12,576 bases of DNA from Sphingomonadales bacterium (GTDB lineage: Bacteria; Pseudomonadota; Alphaproteobacteria; Sphingomonadales; Sphingomonadaceae): assembly GCA_017302775.1 (NCBI GenBank), contig JAFLDC010000033.1:1-12576 (forward strand). The letters run 5' to 3'. This document shows, piece after piece, positions 7,715 through 12,576 of the stretch. Position 1 is the stretch's first letter. Each line of letters starts with the position of its first letter. A program made the translations under genes and the position numbers. The notes under the pieces were generated by a model. That model was not told where the DNA came from. It worked only from the letters and a program-made list of their open reading frames with translations, and did not search any database.

Positions 7715-10700
7715 TCGACATCTCGCCCCGTCCGATTTTGTCGAGCTGGATCGTCGTTTCGTCCCTTTCGATCAACTTGGCGGTGCCGACACTGATGATC
7801 GCTGGACGGAGATACTGGCGAGCAGGGAAGAGCGGCGCGATTGGGATTGGCTACTATCGCATCGCGTCGTTGCGCTTTTGGCCGAAGCGGGCTCTGGCAA
7901 GTCTTATGAGTTCCGAGCTCAGGTAGATCGCCTCGCCCAGCTCAGGCGCTTCGCTTTCTACCTTCGGGTTGAGCGGCTTTGCGACGGCTCGCTGGACACG
8001 GCGTTTGAGACTGCTGCCCAAGAATCAGAATTTCGGAAATGGAAGGCGGGTGGCGATGACGCTGTTTTCTTTCTAGATTCGGTCGACGAAGCCAAGCTTC
8101 CGAAAGGGGAGAAATCCGAGCCGCTAAGGGATGCCCTCAATACGCTCGAACGCTACATCGGGCCAGCACTGCCCCGGTGCCGCATCGTTGTTTCGTGTCG
8201 CGGGAGCGAGTGGTACGGCGAAACGGAGCAGATACACCTTGCATCATTCGCTTCCCGCATGGGCGCTCTGCTTCCTGAGCGCGGCGATGATACCGATAGT
8301 CCAAAGCTTCAGCGGAATCTGAGCTTTGCATCGTTGGACCGGGGACAGGTCGAGTTGCTTACGGCAGCGCAAGGCGAACCACAACGCTTTCTGGAGTTTA
8401 TCGAAGAGCATCAGCAATGGGATGAAGTCCGCACGCCGATGGATGTTGTCCATTTTGCGACAGCCTACTTCAGCCTTTCGAGCGATGCGGAAAAGGCCGC
8501 CAAGCTATCGTCACGAACGGCAATTTTCGATGCCTCGGTTCGGCGCCGCCTTGCGGACCGGCCGGATAGCCGCAGCCGGTTGGAGATGCTGCCAGACGTA
8601 GCGCTCCGGGCCTCCCAATATCTGGCTTTCGCAACCACCGTCATGCAGGTCCGCGACATCAGCTTTGACGCGCCAGTTGCTGGCGCTATCGATGTCCGGT
8701 TACTCTTTGAAGCCGGACCGGTTTCGTTAGCGCCGGTCCAGCGCAGGCAGTTGCTGGCGACACCGCTGTTCACGCCGGCCGGCCAAGGAACAGTGCGGTT
8801 CTATCGCCCCGAGGTCGAGGCGATACTGGCCGCGCAGTTTCTGCAATCCTTGGCCAACCACTTGCCGGTCAACGCGATCATGGACGCCTTTAGCAGCGAG
8901 TCGTTCGGAATTAGCTTCGTTGCCCAGCCTTACGGTCCGATGTTGGCCTGGCTTGCTGCAATTGATCCTCTTGTCCGCCGTTGGCTTTCCCGTGTTGCAC
9001 CAGAGTTCCTGATCGAAGAGGGCGATCCGCGCGCTCTGGCCATTGGCGACCGCGTTGCGGCGCTTGAATACCATGTCGACACGACCCATCGAAACCTGCC
9101 GGGCAGCTTCTATTTCCCCAATGCCGCGCTGACCCGTTTCGCCGAGCCGGACCTGGAGAATCCCGTCGTTCGGCTGCTCATGGCCGGACCGGCACGCGAA
9201 GCAAAGCTTCACCTCCTCCAGATCGTTCGAATGGGCAAATATGCGTCGGCGGCCGATTGGCTAGAGCAAGTGTGCGGTGACGGCTTCACGCCGTCCGATG
9301 TCCGCGCTTATGCTATGCGTGCATTGATTGCGTGCGGCTCAAATGACCATCTGCGCCGCGTTTGCGAGACAATGCTGGCATGGGGTCCGCCGCAATTCAA
9401 ACACGGTATCTCTGACCATATTTCGCATCGAGAGGACGATGCTAGAATTCACCTCGCCGCCGCCGCTTATCCTGCTGCAATCGACCTCGAAACGATGCTC
9501 CGCCTGCTCGGTCAAGTCACGGGGCGGGAGTTTGCCCTCGATGCCGAGATATTCGTTGTCTTATCCGAAAACGCGCCGCAGGCGGACTTGCTGCGTCTGA
9601 TCGATGGGCTGGAGCGTCTGTGCTGGACAAGTCGGCCGTCCAACCACTTCAGCCACCACGCGCCGGAGCAGACGACGCGCACAAGCCTGCTTTTCGATGG
9701 ATTGTGTGCGGCAATCGCACGCGGCATCGAGGAGTTCCCGGACGCCGTTCGGATTGAAAGCATCGACTGGTGCTTTACCGCCAGCCGTTACTCCCGGTTG
9801 GATCGCGACCGCGAAGAATGGGGAAGGATGTCGGAAGCGCTGAGCAAGTCACCGGCCGTTCGGCAGCAGCTCATCATCGCCGCCGTGAATGCTACCCAAG
9901 CGCATCACCCCCTCATCGGTCTTCATGAAATGATGCAGCTTGCTTGGACAAAGAACCCGGCCGCGCTGTCTGCTGACATCGATTTTGCGCTACTCAGCTA
10001 CGCAAATTCGGCGGTCGAGCATCGGGAGCTTTGGACCGACTTGTTGATGCGCTGGATCGGTCCGGTTTCCAGCATGCAGCACCGGAAACTCTGCTTCCAG
10101 CTTGGCTGGGCCGCCCTGCGTCAAAAATCGGGAGTCGACTGGCACAGTTTGAAAGTGGTCCGCTGGCGTCCCTTTGGCTGGCTGAGGCGAATCTGGTACA
10201 GATATACCTACAACGACTGGTGGCATATCCGGTTCAAGGCCAAATCGATCGTGCGGGATGCGCAAGACCGACTGGCATGGCGTTGGGCCCTCTTGCGCGA
10301 CTGGCGCAAGTTGAACAACGGTACGCGGCCGTTTCTAGCCATTCACTTCATTTTCGGTGATCGCGACGAGAAAATGACTCGCGCAGAAATGATACAACGG
10401 CACGGTAGGCTTTTTGGCAGGACACTCGTCAATGCTGCGTGCCGCTGGGTTGCGCAGATATCGCCTGATATCTTCTACCGATCCGAAATCCGGCGTTTGA
10501 ACGACGCAGGCTTGGGCTGGCTCCACGAGTCTGATGCGGACTACTCTCAAAGCCTGCCGGAGCCGGTCAGGCTGGCGGCGATCCAGCAGGATATTTGGGA
10601 AAGCGATGAAAGCCCCGCATGGGCTGATGCACTCGCAGACTCGGACCAGAAATTCTGGGTCAAATCGGTAGAGTCTGTCGTTATCGCGGAGCTGACGAAA

Positions 10701-11981
10701 CGCGCGCCATACGAGCCAGAGCATTCCAATCCACCGCTGTGGAAACTTCACCGGTTTTCGGACGCACGCAGATCATTAGTGGCGCCTGCGATTCTGGCCT
10801 GGGCCGAGTGCAATACAACCATGTGCCGAGCCGACATCGTACCCTTGGCTGACATAGTTCAGTCGGACCCGAATTTGTTGGATCGTCTGTGTTCCCTGGC
10901 AAGGCGCGGCACGCTCGAAGCCTTCTATGAAGGCCAGTGGCGACGCGGCCTGAAATGGATCGAAATTTGGGGACGATACGATGTCGAGGCGGTACACTGC
11001 CTGGTCGATTGGCTTGAAAATGTCTGGCGAGGCAATCCCGATTGCGAATTCTTTGCGTTGAACGCCATCGGCAAACTGTTGGGTGGACGTTGGAACCGGA
11101 CCGAAGCCACTTTGGTCGATCTTCCGGCTAGCCTGCGGCTTCGGTTGGCGAATTTGGTGCATGACCTCGTTCGGCTGGCCGATGGCGAGCCGTCGAAAGA
11201 GGGCACGCAAACCGTGACGCCTCGTCGTGAAATGGAGGATGTCAGGCGCTCGGTCGAAAACTATCTCGGCGCAGACTATAGCGCCGCCGGACGGGAAGCA
11301 TTAGTTGCCTTCGTCAGTGCCAGAATCGCCCCCAGCCACCCTGAGTGGGCGGAGCGCTGGCTTGCCAGCCACGCGCGTTCCGCAAAGCAGCCGACGGCAT
11401 GGTCGGTTGAAAACCTGTCTCAGTTTGCGCTCAAGGGAACCCTCGCCCCAACGAATGGCGATGGTCTGCTGGCTCGAGTGACCGCTGAAATCGATGCCAT
11501 CTGCTGCGGACTAAATGTGTCGGAGTTTGATCGGCGAGCTCTGTTCAACACGTCTACTGATGAAAGCGATTTCCGAGCTTGGCTGGGCCATGAGCTGGAC
11601 GTCAGGATACGCGGTTGGGCATCCATCACACAGGAAACGGTGACTCGGGCAGAAAAGCGTACTGACCTGCGTATTGAATTGAAGGGCGGCGATCACGCTG
11701 TGTTGGTCATCGAGATCAAACTGGCCCATCGGTGGAACCGAGATGTCCTGCTGGACAAGGTGAAGAGCCAACTGGTCGATCAATACCCTATTGGAGATCA
11801 TCGTGTGCGCCACGGGCTCTACCTGCTGGTAGATATTGGCCTTCCGCTGAAGGGTAGCCTAGTGGACGGAACGAAGCCGGATTTGGTCGAATTCGTTAAC
11901 TTGCTATCAAGTCGCGCAGACGAACACTGTGTTGATGGAGTGCAAGCTGTCAAAGCTCAGGCTTTTTCAATCGCCAAATAA
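7707..11981 (+). CDS. Giant gene B: NACHT/STAND ATPase with C-terminal PD-(D/E)xK nuclease
   Basis: 1424 residues. The start ATG overlaps the end of gene A by 8 bases (ATGATTGA) and has only a poor ribosome binding site, so translational coupling is likely. Walker A AEAGSGKS lies at 59-66, Walker B FFLDSVDEA at 121-129 (D124, D127, E128) and a sensor-like IVVSCRGSEW at 160-169: a complete NACHT/STAND set. VRFYRPEVEAILAAQFL (363-379) resembles the module-closing FxHxxxxEYLAA segment. A long helical region follows, with a strikingly Trp/Arg-rich patch at about 816-872. The C-terminus carries a PD-(D/E)xK nuclease signature: T1319-D1320, then VLVIE1336-I-K1338, then the helix KSQLVDQY (1353-1360) and hydrophobic strand LYLLVDIG. 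Such architecture is typical of oligomerising immune sensors that trigger a nuclease. I infer partnership with A; activity and ligand are unknown. Confidence 0.88.
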   Translation: MIDRHLAPSDFVELDRRFVPFDQLGGADTDDRWTEILASREERRDWDWLLSHRVVALLAEAGSGKSYEFRAQVDRLAQLRRFAFYLRVERLCDGSLDTAFETAAQESEFRKWKAGGDDAVFFLDSVDEAKLPKGEKSEPLRDALNTLERYIGPALPRCRIVVSCRGSEWYGETEQIHLASFASRMGALLPERGDDTDSPKLQRNLSFASLDRGQVELLTAAQGEPQRFLEFIEEHQQWDEVRTPMDVVHFATAYFSLSSDAEKAAKLSSRTAIFDASVRRRLADRPDSRSRLEMLPDVALRASQYLAFATTVMQVRDISFDAPVAGAIDVRLLFEAGPVSLAPVQRRQLLATPLFTPAGQGTVRFYRPEVEAILAAQFLQSLANHLPVNAIMDAFSSESFGISFVAQPYGPMLAWLAAIDPLVRRWLSRVAPEFLIEEGDPRALAIGDRVAALEYHVDTTHRNLPGSFYFPNAALTRFAEPDLENPVVRLLMAGPAREAKLHLLQIVRMGKYASAADWLEQVCGDGFTPSDVRAYAMRALIACGSNDHLRRVCETMLAWGPPQFKHGISDHISHREDDARIHLAAAAYPAAIDLETMLRLLGQVTGREFALDAEIFVVLSENAPQADLLRLIDGLERLCWTSRPSNHFSHHAPEQTTRTSLLFDGLCAAIARGIEEFPDAVRIESIDWCFTASRYSRLDRDREEWGRMSEALSKSPAVRQQLIIAAVNATQAHHPLIGLHEMMQLAWTKNPAALSADIDFALLSYANSAVEHRELWTDLLMRWIGPVSSMQHRKLCFQLGWAALRQKSGVDWHSLKVVRWRPFGWLRRIWYRYTYNDWWHIRFKAKSIVRDAQDRLAWRWALLRDWRKLNNGTRPFLAIHFIFGDRDEKMTRAEMIQRHGRLFGRTLVNAACRWVAQISPDIFYRSEIRRLNDAGLGWLHESDADYSQSLPEPVRLAAIQQDIWESDESPAWADALADSDQKFWVKSVESVVIAELTKRAPYEPEHSNPPLWKLHRFSDARRSLVAPAILAWAECNTTMCRADIVPLADIVQSDPNLLDRLCSLARRGTLEAFYEGQWRRGLKWIEIWGRYDVEAVHCLVDWLENVWRGNPDCEFFALNAIGKLLGGRWNRTEATLVDLPASLRLRLANLVHDLVRLADGEPSKEGTQTVTPRREMEDVRRSVENYLGADYSAAGREALVAFVSARIAPSHPEWAERWLASHARSAKQPTAWSVENLSQFALKGTLAPTNGDGLLARVTAEIDAICCGLNVSEFDRRALFNTSTDESDFRAWLGHELDVRIRGWASITQETVTRAEKRTDLRIELKGGDHAVLVIEIKLAHRWNRDVLLDKVKSQLVDQYPIGDHRVRHGLYLLVDIGLPLKGSLVDGTKPDLVEFVNLLSSRADEHCVDGVQAVKAQAFSIAK

Positions 11982-11997
11982 GATAGGCTGGTTTTAC

Positions 11998-12141
11998 TCA
12001 GCAAGCCGGCAATGTTGCAGGGTCGATGCGCGCAGCATCCAGTTCGATCAGATCCGGGTTAAGCAGAGCGCCTGCCAAATGTGCAGCGTACTGAGGCAAA
12101 GATATCGGCCCCACTGCTTTGAGTAACGTCGGAACGGCGAC
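11998..12141 (-). pseudogene. In-frame tail beyond an amber codon, probable lost C-terminus of the right-edge gene
   Basis: Downstream of the TAG at 12142-12144 the same minus-strand frame stays open for 47 codons and ends at TGA (11998-12000). The translation is protein-like, with segments such as VGPISLPQYAAHLAG and NPDLIELDAARI. It ends only 16 bases from the stop of convergent giant gene B. I read this as the original end of the gene, separated from its body by one nonsense mutation. A sequencing error, amber readthrough or chance open frame are alternatives. Confidence 0.5.
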
Positions 12142-12576
12142 CTAGACCAGCCCCTCATTGAATTCTGACGGCAGTTGTCCAATGAGAATTGCGTCAGCTG
12201 TTATAGAAATGGCCATCGGCATTTTTGAAGGCGAGACGATCACAAGGGCCAGTGTTCCCCTGATAATCTGAACGAGCAAAACCCATGCTCCTGGCCAACC
12301 AAGGATGCCAATTGGAGAACCGCGCCCGTCGAAATAGCCACTTCCCCGGATCGGAATCTGCTGCCGTTTTTGCAGGTCTGCTTCGCGGAACGCGCGGCGC
12401 AGAACTTCCCCGTCGGGATGCAGGGTAAATTTTGTGCCGAGCAGCTGGCATCCTATCGCCAAGCCGAGTTTGCAAAGAAAGCGATGACCAGCGTCAGTTC
12501 GAATTTCCTGACGAGCAGGCATTGATTTTTTTGCTTTTGCCGCTTCGGTAATCGAGTCGAAAATTAAGAGATCGGC
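12142..12576 (-). CDS. Hypothetical protein, 3' part only, probably amber-truncated
   Basis: The frame enters from the right edge and reads 144 codons to TAG at 12142-12144. An internal ATG at 12522 exists, but the codons upstream of it (ending LLIFDSITEAAKAKKS) look coding and it lacks a ribosome binding site, so the true start is most likely outside the window. Visible text includes EIRTDAGHRFLCKLGLAIG, a mixed helix region FREADLQKRQQ and IPIRGSGYFDGRGSP, then a hydrophobic GAWVLLVQIIRGTLALVIV that looks like buried strands rather than a membrane span. I cannot assign a family; a faint likeness to C-terminal parts of some HNH-containing proteins is only an impression. The frame continues past the TAG, suggesting a disabled gene. 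It converges on giant gene B. Confidence 0.5.
   Translation of the reverse strand, partial: ADLLIFDSITEAAKAKKSMPARQEIRTDAGHRFLCKLGLAIGCQLLGTKFTLHPDGEVLRRAFREADLQKRQQIPIRGSGYFDGRGSPIGILGWPGAWVLLVQIIRGTLALVIVSPSKMPMAISITADAILIGQLPSEFNEGLV

Noticed and set aside
12025..12039. GATGC-N5-GCATC hairpin as a terminator between the convergent genes
   Set aside because: Short stem with no T-tract, and it falls inside the apparent read-through coding tail.
11929..12126. Plus-strand 65-codon ORF overlapping the end of giant gene B
   Set aside because: It begins inside gene B in another frame, is rich in Cys/Arg/Ser without motif, and lies opposite the better-looking minus-strand tail.
1..12576. CRISPR arrays, tRNA/rRNA genes, insertion-sequence terminal repeats, methyltransferase genes
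   Set aside because: I saw no regularly spaced repeats, RNA-gene signatures, paired IS ends or methyltransferase motifs, so a classical restriction-modification reading of the nuclease genes is not supported.

Overview
The window looks like an accessory (mobile-island) region from an alphaproteobacterium, possibly of the Sphingomonadales. This is inferred from the GC-rich codon use and from the style of the serine recombinase and its small helix-turn-helix neighbour. No core housekeeping gene, rRNA or tRNA was seen, so the taxonomic call is weak.

Layout, left to right: (1) 1-1431, minus strand: a large serine recombinase with its true N-terminus in the window and its C-terminus cut by the left edge. 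(2) 1432-1502: a 71-bp divergent promoter region with two dyads, one of which covers the Shine-Dalgarno of the next gene. (3) 1503-1865, plus: a 120-aa helix-turn-helix-like protein. (4) 1866-2052: a non-coding leader with repeated CCGGCAT elements. (5) 2053-3234, plus: a Fic-family AMP-transferase carrying both the catalytic motif and the inhibitory-helix motif. (6) 3237-3350: a possible 37-codon ORF. (7) 3347-7714 and 7707-11981, plus: two giant ORFs (about 1455 and 1424 aa) whose ends overlap by 8 bp. (8) 11998-12576, minus: the 3' part of a gene entering from the right edge, apparently interrupted by an in-frame amber codon at 12142-12144.

The centre of interest is the giant pair, called A and B here. 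A has a Cap4/DUF4297-like PD-(D/E)xK nuclease signature at its N-terminus, then a P-loop STAND-type ATPase with a degenerate Walker B, a winged-helix-like segment and about 900 residues of helical material. B has a canonical NACHT/STAND P-loop ATPase near its N-terminus, a long helical middle, and a second PD-(D/E)xK nuclease signature at its extreme C-terminus. Two STAND-like giants, each with a nuclease on the opposite end, co-translated next to a mobile-element recombinase, form a good candidate for a two-component anti-phage or anti-plasmid system. I do not recognise a named system with this architecture. The Fic gene lies just upstream on the same strand and could share transcription with the pair, but a functional link is speculative.
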